A stretch of 64,000 bases of DNA, taken from contig CALUBX010000001.1 of assembly GCA_943914405.1 (NCBI GenBank), forward strand, positions 1 to 64,000, written 5' to 3'. Source of the DNA: an uncultured Hyphomicrobiales bacterium. GTDB taxonomy: Bacteria > Pseudomonadota > Alphaproteobacteria > Rhizobiales > Rhizobiaceae. The notes under the pieces are model-generated. The model saw only the letters and a list, made by a program, of their open reading frames with translations, was not told the DNA's origin and did not search any database. This document shows, one piece after another, positions 26,137 to 34,661 of the stretch (position 1 is its first letter; each line of letters opens with the position of its first letter). Made by a program: the position numbers and the translations under genes.

Positions 26137-27173
26137 TGGCCCGTCACGATGCTTCCGATCTGGCAATCCGTCTCGGCCGACAGGCCGAGGCGGTCTGCCG
26201 CGAATACCTGTCTTCCGGCCGTCGCTCCGGCAACTACTGGCTGGTCGGGGATGTCCAAAACACCCCCGGACGCTCGCTGTATGTCCGTCTCAAGGACACC
26301 GCCAAAGGCCCGGCAGGAAAGTGGACCGATGGCGCGACGGGACAGCACGGCGACCTCCTCGACGTCATCCGCGAGGCGCTCGGCCTTGTCGACTTCAGGG
26401 ATGTGGCCGAGGAAGCACGCCGGTTCCTCAGTCTCCCGCATCTCGAACCGGAAAAGACGAGAACACCGACCGGCAAGACGTCAAGCATCGCCATTGGTTC
26501 ACCTGAAGCGTCACGGCGCCTCTTCGCCATGTCGCAGCCGATCGGCGGCACCCTTGCGGAAATCTACCTTGGAGGCAGGGCGATCACGTCGCTCTTTGGC
26601 ACCGCCGCGCTGCGTTACCACCCGCAGTGCTATTACAGGCCCGACGAGCATTCGCGCACCGAGATCTGGCCGGCGATCGTCGCTTCCGTCACCGATCTCG
26701 CCGGACGGCAGACCGGTGCGCACCGCACCTGGCTTTCCCCGGACGGTTCGGGCAAGGCGCCTGTTGAGACGCCGAGACGGGCGATGGGCGACCTTTTCGG
26801 GCACGGCGTCTGCTTCGGGGTGGCCGGTGAGGTGCTCGCCGCCGGAGAGGGAATCGAAACCGTGCTGTCGCCCCGCATGGTTCTGCCCCACATGCCGATG
26901 ATGGCGGCGCTCTCGGCCGCCCACCTCGCTGCCATCCTGTTCCCGTCGACGTTGCGCCGGCTCTATGTACTGCGTGATCGCGACCCGGCCGGCGACGGTG
27001 CCAGAGACAGCCTGATCACCAGAGCAGCGAGCGTCGGCATCGAGGCGATCCCGGTGTCGCCGATCGGCGGGGACTTTAACGACGATCTGCGCTGGCGCGG
27101 CGTCGACGCCCTCCGGGCGGCTCTGAAGGATCAGCTTCATCCCGAAGACGTCAGCCGGTTCATGGAGAGATGA
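26136..27173 (+). CDS. Toprim domain protein (primase-like)
   Basis: A 345-aa protein starting at the ATG that shares one base with the preceding stop. The N-terminal part resembles the DUF7146-type region found in phage and plasmid primases (GNYWLVGDVQN, GKWTDGATGQHGDLLDVIR). The C-terminal Toprim_3-like domain has VLAAGEGIETVLS (acidic Glu) and LYVLRDRDPAGDGARD (DxD). It probably acts on DNA or RNA in element replication and normally follows the helicase in this ICE family. Confidence 0.82.
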   Translation: MARHDASDLAIRLGRQAEAVCREYLSSGRRSGNYWLVGDVQNTPGRSLYVRLKDTAKGPAGKWTDGATGQHGDLLDVIREALGLVDFRDVAEEARRFLSLPHLEPEKTRTPTGKTSSIAIGSPEASRRLFAMSQPIGGTLAEIYLGGRAITSLFGTAALRYHPQCYYRPDEHSRTEIWPAIVASVTDLAGRQTGAHRTWLSPDGSGKAPVETPRRAMGDLFGHGVCFGVAGEVLAAGEGIETVLSPRMVLPHMPMMAALSAAHLAAILFPSTLRRLYVLRDRDPAGDGARDSLITRAASVGIEAIPVSPIGGDFNDDLRWRGVDALRAALKDQLHPEDVSRFMER

Positions 27174-27502
27174 GACGACCGGTGGAGGATGAGGCGCGGC
27201 CCCAGGGCATCTTCGCCTGCCGCCTCCATTCATCACTGGAAGCATCCTTCCCGTGTCGGAGAGGCCGGCGCCCACGGCCTTCTGAGAGGGCGATCGGCTC
27301 ACAAGCTGGCCCGCCGGGCAATGGCGGCGGCCGACTATTTTCCGCCGCGTCCTGCGGACGCTTTGCATCGCGAAGCAAAATAGCCGGCCTTTGCCATCAA
27401 GGCCCTCGCGGGAGCGCGAGGGCTGCCAGGCCGTCCCGCCTGTGAGCTTCGACGCCTGCGAAGGCCGCGATGGGCGCGGTCTCCAGACAAAGGACGCTCC
27501 CG
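27174..27502. other. Structured intergenic region before DUF2493 gene
   Basis: No gene is supported. 27329-27422 holds extensive inverted repeats that can fold as a three-way junction plus one further hairpin (listed separately). The rest (27174-27328) is GC-rich without clear signals. The ribosome binding site AAAGGA lies before the start at 27503. Confidence 0.5.
27329..27422 (+). ncRNA. Candidate structured RNA leader (three-way junction)
   Basis: Outer arms GGCCGACTATTTT (27329-27341) and AAAATAGCCGGCC (27377-27389) pair with one A-C mismatch. They enclose two small hairpins: GTCC-TGC-GGAC and GCTTTGC-ATC-GCGAAGC. A further perfect hairpin follows, CCCTCGCG/CGCGAGGG (27403-27422). It lies 80 nt before the DUF2493 start. 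It could be a cis-regulatory RNA, a small RNA or a DNA cruciform. Confidence 0.45.
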
Positions 27503-28438
27503 ATGATGAACGAAGACGAGAACGCAGGCTTCGAACCGGACCACACCTCATCCTCCACCGATCATCTCCTCACCGAACTCCAGCTCTACGGCTGGCGCCC
27601 GTTTCAGGACGAACCCGATCCAAGGCCGCTGCCGGAAGGCACCATGGTCGCCGCCGCAGTCGCAGACATCTTCGACGCCCTTCTCGCTACGCTCGGCGAC
27701 ACCCGCCTCGAACCCGACCTCGACGATCTGCTTTGGGGGGCTGTCAACCTCTTTCACCGTGCCGCCGGCCGGGTCGAGCGCGAGCTTGACGATAACGAGC
27801 AGGCACAGCGCCGCCTTCAGAGGGAACAGGATGGCAGCGAGGTCAAGAGCGTCGAACTCGAACGCCTCACGGCAGAGGGCCAGACCCTGATCGAGCGGCG
27901 CAACAGCTTGGAACTCTTCCGAGACCTCTCGGCGGAAGCTTTCGAGCACCACACCGGCACGCCTTGGCGGCCGCGCACCGGCTCGATGGTCAACCATCGC
28001 TATCTGACCTCGGCGGTGATCGACAGCCGCGACTTCCTTGCCGCGAAACGCCGGGCTGAGAAGGAGTTGCTGCTGCCCGCCGGCCCCAGGGTTGCTCTGA
28101 CCGGCGGCGCCGACTTCAATGACCATCGGCTGATCTGGGGGCGGCTCGATCAGGTCCATGCCAAGCACCCCGACATGGTGCTGTTGCACGGCGGCACGCC
28201 GAAGGGTGCCGAACTGATCGCCTCCCGCTGGGCCGACCACCGCAAGGTGCCGCAGATCGCCTTCAAACCCGACTGGACGAAGCATGGCAAGGCCGCGCCC
28301 TTCAAGCGAAACGACGCCTTGCTCGACACCCTGCCGGTCGGTGTCCTCGTCTTCCCCGGTACGGGGATTCAGGACAATCTCGCCGACAAGGCGAAGAAGC
28401 TTGGCATCCCGGTCATGAAGTTCGACGGCGGCGCGTAA
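27503..28438 (+). CDS. DUF2493 (SLOG-like) protein
   Basis: A 311-aa protein from the first of two adjacent ATGs. The C-terminal domain (about 190-311) has RVALTGGADFNDHRLIWGRL, VLLHGGTPKGAELIASRWA and LPVGVLVFPGTG, the DUF2493/YspA-like Rossmann fold of the SLOG superfamily, thought to bind nucleotide-derived ligands. The N-terminal half is acidic, with a coiled coil around 90-150. Standard ICE gene of unknown function. Confidence 0.82.
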   Translation: MMNEDENAGFEPDHTSSSTDHLLTELQLYGWRPFQDEPDPRPLPEGTMVAAAVADIFDALLATLGDTRLEPDLDDLLWGAVNLFHRAAGRVERELDDNEQAQRRLQREQDGSEVKSVELERLTAEGQTLIERRNSLELFRDLSAEAFEHHTGTPWRPRTGSMVNHRYLTSAVIDSRDFLAAKRRAEKELLLPAGPRVALTGGADFNDHRLIWGRLDQVHAKHPDMVLLHGGTPKGAELIASRWADHRKVPQIAFKPDWTKHGKAAPFKRNDALLDTLPVGVLVFPGTGIQDNLADKAKKLGIPVMKFDGGA

Positions 28439-28447
28439 AGCGCCGCC
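28427..28447 (+). terminator. Terminator-like hairpin overlapping DUF2493 stop
   Basis: GGCGGCGC (28427-28434) and GCGCCGCC (28440-28447) pair perfectly around GTAAA, which includes the stop codon. An alternative stem GCCGCC/GGCGGC ends just before TGTTT. The T run is poor, so termination is only probable. Confidence 0.45.
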
Positions 28448-28601
28448 GCTCGGCGGCTGTTTCAATCGCCTTTACTTGACGTAAGTCCGTATTCGGGTTC
28501 AAATGAAACATCTTAGCAGCAACGGTGAATTGGCATAGTCGCAGGCGGAGCGTATTTCCCGGCAGCCTGTCTTGGTTCTCAACCGTTATGCGGAGGCTGC
28601 C

Positions 28602-29018
28602 ATGACGCTGATTCTGCTTGCCATCTCCCTGACGATCACGCTCTGCGTCATCGCCTACAATTTCGCAATCTACGCTTTGCCCTTCATGGTCGGGCTGACC
28701 GCCTTCCAATATGTCTATGGAATGGAAGCCGGCTTCCTGATGTCGGGCTTCGCCGCCATCGGCACGGCGGTGCTTTCTGTGGCGCTGGTCATTGCCGTCG
28801 TGGGCTTTGCCAAGAACCCGGCTTTGCGCCTGACCGCGCTCGCCATATTCGCAATCCCGGCAACCATCGCTGGCTATGCGCTCGTTCACGGTGTCACGAA
28901 GAATTTTATCGATTCGACGATCGCCTTGAACCTGCTCGGTGGCGCCGGTGGCCTGTTCATCGGCATCGCGGCGATGCTCGATCTCAACGCGCTCGGCACG
29001 GCAGTTCTCTCACGCTGA
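28602..29018 (+). CDS. Small integral membrane protein
   Basis: A 138-aa very hydrophobic protein from the ATG behind GGAGG. Four likely membrane segments: about 2-24 (LILLAISLTITLCVIAYNF), 25-45, 48-75 (AAIGTAVLSVALVIAVVGF) and 80-135. No enzyme motif. It sits between DUF2493 and ssb in the ICE backbone. Function unknown. Confidence 0.75.
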   Translation: MTLILLAISLTITLCVIAYNFAIYALPFMVGLTAFQYVYGMEAGFLMSGFAAIGTAVLSVALVIAVVGFAKNPALRLTALAIFAIPATIAGYALVHGVTKNFIDSTIALNLLGGAGGLFIGIAAMLDLNALGTAVLSR

Positions 29019-29710
29019 TGCGGCCTCGACCTACCGCTCCATGGAAAACCTGTGGTGGCTTAGGCCATCGTGCCTTCGGCTCCGCTTAGAGCGGGACGAT
29101 TGAGTCAGCGCCGTGGTGGCCGTCATCTTCGGTCTGCTTGGCCCGGCTCTGGAAGCCGATCATCGGATGGTGATCCCATGCGCTGAATTGTGGTCACCTC
29201 CGTTGCGGTTGGTCCGCTTCGTATAGCGAGGCAGCCGTGAGCACCTTCATATTGCCGTCTCGCAATGCTGCTGGGCGTACCTTCAGACGCCGAGGCGGGA
29301 ACAGTGCCAAGTACCTGCGGCCCGATAGCCGTCCTTGTCCCGATCTGCCTTCCGGCGGACGGAGCGCGGTGGCCGGTGAAGGGTTCCTTCGGATATGCTT
29401 GGCGTGTGAGGGTTTCGGCACAGAGCCTGTCAGGGTGCTATTGCCAGCAAGGACGATGGTTCTGCTGCGCATCCCCGTTTGTGCTCTCAAAGGCACCAAT
29501 CCCTCCGACTGACTGATCCCCTAAGACCGTTCGGTTTCTGACCGCAACCCGCGCGGCTCCGGACCGAGTTGGCGCAAGCGCCTGCCCGCCCCACTCCGGG
29601 CCTTACGGGTCAAGCTGCCGCTTAAAAGCGTCAGTGCAGGCATCTCCCGACGGCCTTGGCCGGGTCTCGTCGGAGGGATGGTCCCTCCGAGGAGCAACGG
29701 AGATACGAAA
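29019..29710. other. Long intergenic region before ssb
   Basis: About 690 bases with no supported gene; the frames present are short and have no ribosome binding sites. It contains the palindrome GGCGCAAGCGCC (29571-29582) and the hairpin before ssb at 29670-29690. It may carry regulatory RNA or be decayed sequence. Confidence 0.4.
29670..29690 (+). promoter_or_regulatory. Hairpin directly upstream of ssb ribosome binding site
   Basis: TCGGAGGGA (29670-29678) pairs perfectly with TCCCTCCGA (29682-29690) around TGG. It lies just before GGAG-CAACGGAGA and the ATG, so it could govern translation, for example as a protein-binding site for autoregulation. Confidence 0.5.
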
Positions 29711-30112
29711 ATGCAGAACATCGTCATTCTTGCCGGCAACATCGGCCAGGCCCCCGAAACCCGCAACACTCATGGCGGCACCAGCATCACCCACTTCACC
29801 TTGGCAACATCACGCCCCCGCTATTCGGAAGGCAAGGTGGTCCGGGACAAGGACGGCTACCGGGTCCAGGACACCGAATGGCACCGTATCACCGCCTTCA
29901 ACGGCCTCGGCAAGACGATCCAGCAGCATTGCGAGAAGGGCATGAAGGTTCTGGTTCGCGGCCGCATCCACTATACGAAATGGACCGATCGCGACGGCGT
30001 CGATCGCTACAGCACGGAGATCATCGCCGAGACGGTGGACTTCCTGAGCCGAGCGAGGCAGACCGAAAACGAGGACGGTCAGTTCATCGACGACAGCGAC
30101 ATCCCGTTCTGA
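29711..30112 (+). CDS. ssb: Single-stranded DNA-binding protein
   Basis: A 133-aa OB-fold SSB starting at the ATG behind GGAGA. MQNIVILAGNIGQAPETR, FTLATSRPR, TEWHRITAFNGLGKTIQQHCEKGMKV and VRGRIHYTKW are typical. The acidic tail ends DDSDIPF, the SSB C-terminal interaction motif. Shorter than chromosomal SSB (about 150-180 aa). It protects single strands in element transfer or replication. Confidence 0.95.
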   Translation: MQNIVILAGNIGQAPETRNTHGGTSITHFTLATSRPRYSEGKVVRDKDGYRVQDTEWHRITAFNGLGKTIQQHCEKGMKVLVRGRIHYTKWTDRDGVDRYSTEIIAETVDFLSRARQTENEDGQFIDDSDIPF

Positions 30113-30126
30113 GCGGTGGCCAGAGG

Positions 30127-30152
30127 CCCGGCGGCGCAAGCCGCCGGGTTTT
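30127..30152 (+). terminator. Rho-independent terminator after ssb
   Basis: CCCGGCGGC (30127-30135) and GCCGCCGGG (30140-30148) form a perfect 9-bp stem with GCAA tetraloop, followed by TTTT. It lies 15 nt after the ssb stop. Confidence 0.88.
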
Positions 30153-30575
30153 CCCATGTTCGCATCATATCGTGATCGCTGTTTGCTTGCCCTGGTGTGG
30201 CCGAGCCGAGGCCTCCATCCGGCTCGGGCGAACGGGAACAGCTTGATCCGGCCCAGTCATATTCGGCGGCGGGCATCACGCAACCGTCGCCAATGGCGCA
30301 AGGATAATCGAGACCATCAGGGTGGCGCCGTCGGCAGGCTCGAACATCCGGCAATGCAGGGATTTCCGGCTCACGTCAGCGCGCACTGCCCCGCTCTTTG
30401 AGACGCAACCTTGGTTTCAATCCCGGCCTTCCACGATCAACCCATGAAGGGTCGGACTATGCGAAGCATGCCGCCGCGCGAGGCTTCGCCTCGGCGGTGA
30501 TCGCGGCCGGGACCAAAACACATCGGGCGCCTGTCGAGCGGGGAATGGTCTCCGCCTCCAAACAGGAGCCGGAAA
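30153..30575. other. Intergenic region after ssb
   Basis: No gene is supported. The stretch before 30576 has the general leader composition seen at other backbone genes (GGTCTCC and a GGAG ribosome binding site), but no strong hairpin was found. Confidence 0.4.
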
Positions 30576-30740
30576 ATGTCCCTTGCAGATGCCCACGCCT
30601 TCGCCTTCAGCCTCGCCGCCACCCTGATGGTCACGATCGTTGTCTTCCGCGCCGGCGACGGCACGCTCAGCGTGATGCCCGCCGCCGAATACGACGGAGA
30701 AGACGATACCATCATCAAGGAGATAGACCCGTTCGCTTGA
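30576..30740 (+). CDS. Small (54-aa) membrane-anchored protein
   Basis: Starts MSLADAHAFAFSLAATLMV and ends EDDTIIKEIDPFA. GGAG is 8 nt upstream of the ATG. One hydrophobic segment (about 8-24) is followed by an acidic tail of ~30 residues, suggesting a single-pass membrane protein. Codon use fits the neighbours. Function unknown; it lies in the ICE backbone between ssb and small regulators. Confidence 0.55.
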   Translation: MSLADAHAFAFSLAATLMVTIVVFRAGDGTLSVMPAAEYDGEDDTIIKEIDPFA

Positions 30741-30892
30741 ACCGGGCGGCGTTTACCGAAACCGAATCAGTTCGCGGCCGTACGCCGGATTCGCTGAATC
30801 AAATAGGGTTTTTGCTGGAGTTTCACAGCAAGAACGACTAAAATAGTCGTAGTTTTGGAATGTGCGTAGGTCCATGTGGGAGGTGATCATGC

Positions 30893-31129
30893 ATGATCAC
30901 CGCCCGACAATCTCGGGCCGCGCGCGCGTTGCTTGGTTGGACGCAGGAGACGCTCGCCGACAAGGCCCGTGTATCATTGACCGCCCTCAAACGCCTCGAA
31001 TCCGAAAGCGGCTTCGAGGTATACGAGACCACGCGCGATCAGGTTCGTCGGTCTTTCGAAGACAATGGCATCGTCTTCCTCAATTCCGATCGTGGTGTGG
31101 GAGTTATGCTTGTTCGCGAGATGCTCTAA
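30893..31129 (+). CDS. XRE-type helix-turn-helix regulator
   Basis: A 78-aa DNA-binding protein: SRAARALLGWTQETLADKA and VSLTALKRLE form a Cro/CI-type HTH (about 5-45); the C-terminus is short. A near-perfect Shine-Dalgarno GGGAGGTGAT precedes the ATG. It probably controls element genes; the operator is not identified. Confidence 0.85.
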   Translation: MITARQSRAARALLGWTQETLADKARVSLTALKRLESESGFEVYETTRDQVRRSFEDNGIVFLNSDRGVGVMLVREML

Positions 31130-31242
31130 TCCTGTCCCGACTGTATGGAGGCGCCGTATTCGCGGCTTCCACCTCTGTTTTGCCATCACAAATCCGTTAA
31201 CAAGCACCAATACCTTGGATAGGATTCAGTAGTGGGGATCGT

Positions 31243-31506
31243 GTGACCAAAAACTTGCTCATGGACCATCCGCCGGCTGACGCGGAGCTCACCGCCTACG
31301 ACCGGGCGCATCTAAAGCTGTATCTGCGTCTTCTCGATGCGGATGCCGATGGCGCGGATTGGCAGGAGGTTGCCGAGTTGGTCTTGCGCCTCGATCCCAG
31401 GAAAGACGCAGAACGCGCTCATCAAATCTACGCCTCGCATCTGGCTCGGGCGAAGTGGATGGTCGAGCAGGGCTATTCCGGCCTGATACGCGCCGCCCTT
31501 CACTGA
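31243..31506 (+). CDS. Small DUF2285-associated protein
   Basis: An 87-aa protein with a GTG start behind GGGGA (alternative ATG at 31261). LTAYDRAHLKLYLRLLDADADGADWQEVAELVLRLD and ASHLARAKWMVEQGY match small proteins that precede the DUF2285 regulator in rhizobial ICEs. Helical, possibly DNA-binding. Sits 128 nt before the frameshifted DUF6499/DUF2285 gene. Confidence 0.7.
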   Translation: MTKNLLMDHPPADAELTAYDRAHLKLYLRLLDADADGADWQEVAELVLRLDPRKDAERAHQIYASHLARAKWMVEQGYSGLIRAALH

Positions 31507-31633
31507 CCTTCGATCCAGGTGGTGCAGAACCCGCATCACGTTACGCTACCTTCGTTGTTCCCAAAACAAAAGCAACTTGAGATCGTAACCCTTGCATTGC
31601 CCACAGTCGTAAAGCGTATGTGGAGGTCAGGGG

Positions 31634-32396
31634 ATGCCTGAACAACATGACTGGCGGACCGACGCCGACTATGACTTTATCGATCGATTGACAACGTCCG
31701 AGCTTGCTTGGGAATTCCTTCGGCGAAACGAGGATTACCGGAAAGCCTACGAGAGCCTCGCTGCGCGCGGGCAGCTTGATAGCGATCAGGCTCGCGCCGT
31801 CGCCGAACAATGGGGGTTGTGCTTTCGCCGCCGATCCCCAGCACACAGCACTCGATCATCCTATCTTCTGGACCCCGAATGCCGACCCTGGGGCAATTCT
31901 GCTCCACAGGATGTCCCTCGCTCCAGGCGATTCCGCCGCTGCTGAGGATTTCATCCGCGCGCACCCCTTTGACCGCATCGATGCTCTCCATCTGCGAATC
32001 GACGTTGCCGGTGAACGCCTTGAAATCACCCGTATCGATGCCCCATCCGACGGTATCCTCGTCGCTGTTCTGATCCTCGATGCCGCCGCGTTGGATCGGC
32101 TTCATGCGCTGAGCCGGTTTTGCGCGATGCTGTTTCGCCGTCGTGTCCCCACAGACATACGGCTGACGTCGCAACGCCGGCGGCGTATCCGCCAGATGCT
32201 GCGCGCATACGACGCTCGCCTGGACGGTGCGACTTACCGCGAAATCGCAATCGCCATCTATGGTGATGCGCGTATCGCCGCCGAACCATGGAAAACATCC
32301 TCTCTGCGCGATGCCGTCATAGGGCTCGTCGAAGGTAGTTTCGCCATGACCAGCGGCGGCTATCTCCAATTGCTGCGTCACCGTCATCGATCCTAA
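31634..32396 (+). pseudogene. DUF6499/DUF2285 regulator with frameshift
   Basis: The N-terminal part (MPEQHDWRTDADYDFIDRL to AVAEQWG, DUF6499-like) is in one frame. The rest (FAADPQHTALDHPIFWTPNADP, then the DUF2285 region to HRHRS) is in another. The switch falls at a run of five G (31812-31816); removing one G gives a continuous protein EQWGCAFAADP. Likely a real single-base insertion, a sequencing error or a slippage site. DUF2285 proteins act as DNA-binding regulators of ICE transfer in rhizobia; related pairs in Mesorhizobium are joined by programmed frameshifting. Confidence 0.75.
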
Positions 32397-32412
32397 CTGT
32401 TTCTGGCGAGTC

Positions 32413-32454
32413 GGGGGGTGGGGATTTTCGTCCCCCTTTGTTTCCCATCCCCCC
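32413..32454. repeat. G-rich/C-rich inverted repeat
   Basis: GGGGGGTGGG (32413-32422) pairs with CCCATCCCCCC (32444-32454) with one bulged base; inside, GGGGA/TCCCC flank TTTTCG. It may terminate transcription from the DUF2285 gene, but no clean T run follows. Confidence 0.4.
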
Positions 32455-32535
32455 AAAAGGTTTCCCTCCGCCACCGTGGTCGCCGTCCGCCGCTGATCCG
32501 CAGCGGCCGCCCGTAACCCCACGGAGGCTCGCCCC

Positions 32536-32817
32536 ATGCGACCCGATCTCGCCGTTTTGCCGCCGCGCTACCTGCGCACCAAGGAAGCCGCCGAATTCCT
32601 CAGCCTGTCCGCCCGCACCCTTGAGAAGCATCGGACCTACGGCACAGGACCGGCCTATCGCAAACTTGGCGGTCGCGTCGTCTATGCCGTGGACGATCTC
32701 GAAGCCTGGGCCGAGCGCGGCGCCGTCACCTCGACCTCCGATCCGCGCGGCCAGGTGCTGCCGGCGAAGCGCCAGACGCTCCCCGCCGTTCCGCAGCCCG
32801 GCCGCTATGCACGCTGA
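32536..32817 (+). CDS. AlpA/MerR-like helix-turn-helix protein
   Basis: A 93-aa protein with the helix-turn-helix RTKEAAEFLSLSARTLEKHR and the wing YGTGPAYRKLGGRVVYAVDDLEAWA, the HTH_17 type of excisionase/AlpA regulators. The C-terminal ~25 residues are Pro-rich. It lies 18 nt before repA and probably regulates replication or excision. Confidence 0.85.
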   Translation: MRPDLAVLPPRYLRTKEAAEFLSLSARTLEKHRTYGTGPAYRKLGGRVVYAVDDLEAWAERGAVTSTSDPRGQVLPAKRQTLPAVPQPGRYAR

Positions 32818-32835
32818 TCGCGGCCGGTTTTTCGA

Positions 32836-34011
32836 ATGGCGGCGCGGCATAGGTCCCTCTCGGAGCGCGGGCAGCTCGATCTGTTCCGGGCGCTCCCCGG
32901 CGACTTCGCGCCAAGAGACGCGCAGGATCTCATGGCCTATCCCTTCTTCTCCCTCTCCAAGACCCATCGCGTCGCGCCGATTGATTTCGTCGCCGGCAAT
33001 GTGACGATCCGGGTCGAGGCCGTCCCCGATCACGGCATGGCGACCATCTGGGACGCTGACATCCTGATCTGGGCGGCAAGCCAGATCGTCGAAGCCCGCG
33101 ACACCGGACTTCGCACCTCCAGGCTGATGGCCGCCACCCCTTACGAAATCCTCTCCTATGTCGGGCGCGGCACCAGCGCGCGCGACTATCAGCGCCTCAA
33201 GGCCGCGCTCGACCGGCTGCAGTCGACCACGGTCTCCACCTCGATCCGCCAGACGGCCGAGGGCCGCCGCCATCGCTTCTCGTGGATCAACGAGTGGCAG
33301 GAGCGCACCGACCGCAACGGCCGCCCCGAGGGCATCGAGATGATCGTGCCGGACTGGTTCTACCAGGCCGTCCTTGATGACGCGCTGGTGCTCACCATCG
33401 ACCGGGCCTATTTCGATCTGACCGGCGGCCTCGACCGTTGGCTCTACCGCATCGTGCGCAAGCACGGCGGCCGCCAGCGCGACGGTTGGCGTTTCGACTT
33501 CCGCCATCTTCACCAGAAATCCGGCAGCCTGTCGCCGTTCAAGCGCTTTGCCTTCGAGCTGCGCGACATCATCCGGCGCCAACCTCTGCCCGGCTACACG
33601 CTCTTCCTCGAAGCAGAGATCGGTGGGCGGATGCTACTCGCTTTCGAGCCAGCCGCGCCCTGTGGAAAACCTGTGGACGGCCTCGTGCTATCGGGAACCC
33701 GGACTATCGTGCTATCGGGAACCGGAGGCTCGTGCTATCAGGAACCCAAACAGGGTGTAACGCACAGAAATCAAACACGAAATCGCGCCCTTAACTTAGA
33801 GTCTAACCAAGAAACTAACCTTAAAGAGCGCGCGCGCGATGTGGAAAACCTCATCCGCGACGCCGCCAGAAGCCTCAGCACAGCCGCGAAGACGAGCATT
33901 CCGGTCACGCCATCCGCGCGCCCAGCGGCTCCCGATCACGCTGACACGGCTGCATCCGTCGATCCCGAAACACCTGGACTTCCTCTCGATCCGCCGGGAG
34001 GAAGCCGATGA
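32836..34011 (+). CDS. repA: Replication initiator protein A (RepA)
   Basis: A 391-aa initiator of the RPA family (PF10134 type): DLMAYPFFSLSKTHRV, ADILIWAASQIVEARD, YDRLKAALDRL-like winged-helix segment and FDFRHLHQKSGSLSPFKRFAFELR. The C-terminal ~110 residues are low-complexity and encoded by DNA with three ~23-bp repeats. It should open the origin of the excised element. The stop overlaps the parA start (ATGA), beginning a chain of coupled genes to traF. Confidence 0.88.
   Translation: MAARHRSLSERGQLDLFRALPGDFAPRDAQDLMAYPFFSLSKTHRVAPIDFVAGNVTIRVEAVPDHGMATIWDADILIWAASQIVEARDTGLRTSRLMAATPYEILSYVGRGTSARDYQRLKAALDRLQSTTVSTSIRQTAEGRRHRFSWINEWQERTDRNGRPEGIEMIVPDWFYQAVLDDALVLTIDRAYFDLTGGLDRWLYRIVRKHGGRQRDGWRFDFRHLHQKSGSLSPFKRFAFELRDIIRRQPLPGYTLFLEAEIGGRMLLAFEPAAPCGKPVDGLVLSGTRTIVLSGTGGSCYQEPKQGVTHRNQTRNRALNLESNQETNLKERARDVENLIRDAARSLSTAAKTSIPVTPSARPAAPDHADTAASVDPETPGLPLDPPGGSR
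33661..33747 (+). repeat. Iteron-like direct repeats and DnaA-box-like sites
   Basis: TCGTGCTATCGGGAACC occurs at 33683-33699 and 33707-33723, and with one change at 33730-33746 (spacing 24 and 23 bp). TGTGGAAAA, like a DnaA box in reverse, lies just upstream (33661-33669) and again at 33840. The following 33755-33830 is AT-richer. A replication origin inside the end of repA is inferred. Confidence 0.5.
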
Positions 34012-34661
34012 TCGTCGCGTTCCTCAATCAGAAGGGCGGCGTCGGCAAGACCACGCTGGCGCTGAACCTCGCCGGAGAATGGGCAGCGCGCGGCAAGCGC
34101 GTCACCCTGATCGATGCCGATCCGCAGGGCTCGGCGCTCGACTGGTCACAGCAACGCAGTCGTGAGGGCCTTCCCCGCCTGTTCGGCGTCGTCGGCCTGG
34201 CGCGTGACACGCTGCATCGCGAGGCGCCCGAACTCGCCCGCGACGTCGATCATGTCGTGATCGACGGACCGCCGCGTGTCGCCGGGCTCATGCGCTCGGC
34301 GCTCCTCGCTGCCGACCTCGTGCTGATCCCGGTGCAGCCATCACCGCTCGACGGTTGGGCCTCTGCCGAGATGCTGGCGCTGCTCTCCGAGGCGCGCATC
34401 TACCGGCCGGAGCTGGCCGCGCGCTTCGTGCTCAACCGCTGCGGCGCCCGCACCGTGCTGGCGCGTGAGACGGCCGAGACGCTAGCCGATCACGATCCGC
34501 CGGTGCTTATCAACACCATCGGCCAGCGCATCGCCTTTGCGGTTGCGGCGCAGTCCGGCCGCCTCGCGTCCGAGCTCGACGACGACACGCCCGCCGCGCG
34601 CGAGATCGCGACGCTGGCCGACGAAATCGGCCGGCTGTGCGTCGGGAGGATCGCGTCATGA
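34008..34661 (+). CDS. parA: ParA family ATPase
   Basis: A 217-aa ParA/MinD-type ATPase: deviant Walker A QKGGVGKTT (8-16), LIDADPQGSALDW, DHVVIDGPPR. Short form without an N-terminal HTH, as in small plasmid partition systems. Moves or positions the excised element together with a centromere-binding partner, perhaps the RHH protein at 35398. Start overlaps the repA stop and its stop overlaps the methylase start. Confidence 0.92.
   Translation: MIVAFLNQKGGVGKTTLALNLAGEWAARGKRVTLIDADPQGSALDWSQQRSREGLPRLFGVVGLARDTLHREAPELARDVDHVVIDGPPRVAGLMRSALLAADLVLIPVQPSPLDGWASAEMLALLSEARIYRPELAARFVLNRCGARTVLARETAETLADHDPPVLINTIGQRIAFAVAAQSGRLASELDDDTPAAREIATLADEIGRLCVGRIAS

Noticed and set aside
24115..26166. 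Large minus-strand frames across the helicase 3' part
   Set aside because: They overlap a conserved helicase domain completely and have no domain, start signal or operon context.
29237..29512. Plus-strand frames of 80-90 aa in the gap before ssb
   Set aside because: No ribosome binding site, no family resemblance and several overlapping frames of similar length; treated as noncoding.
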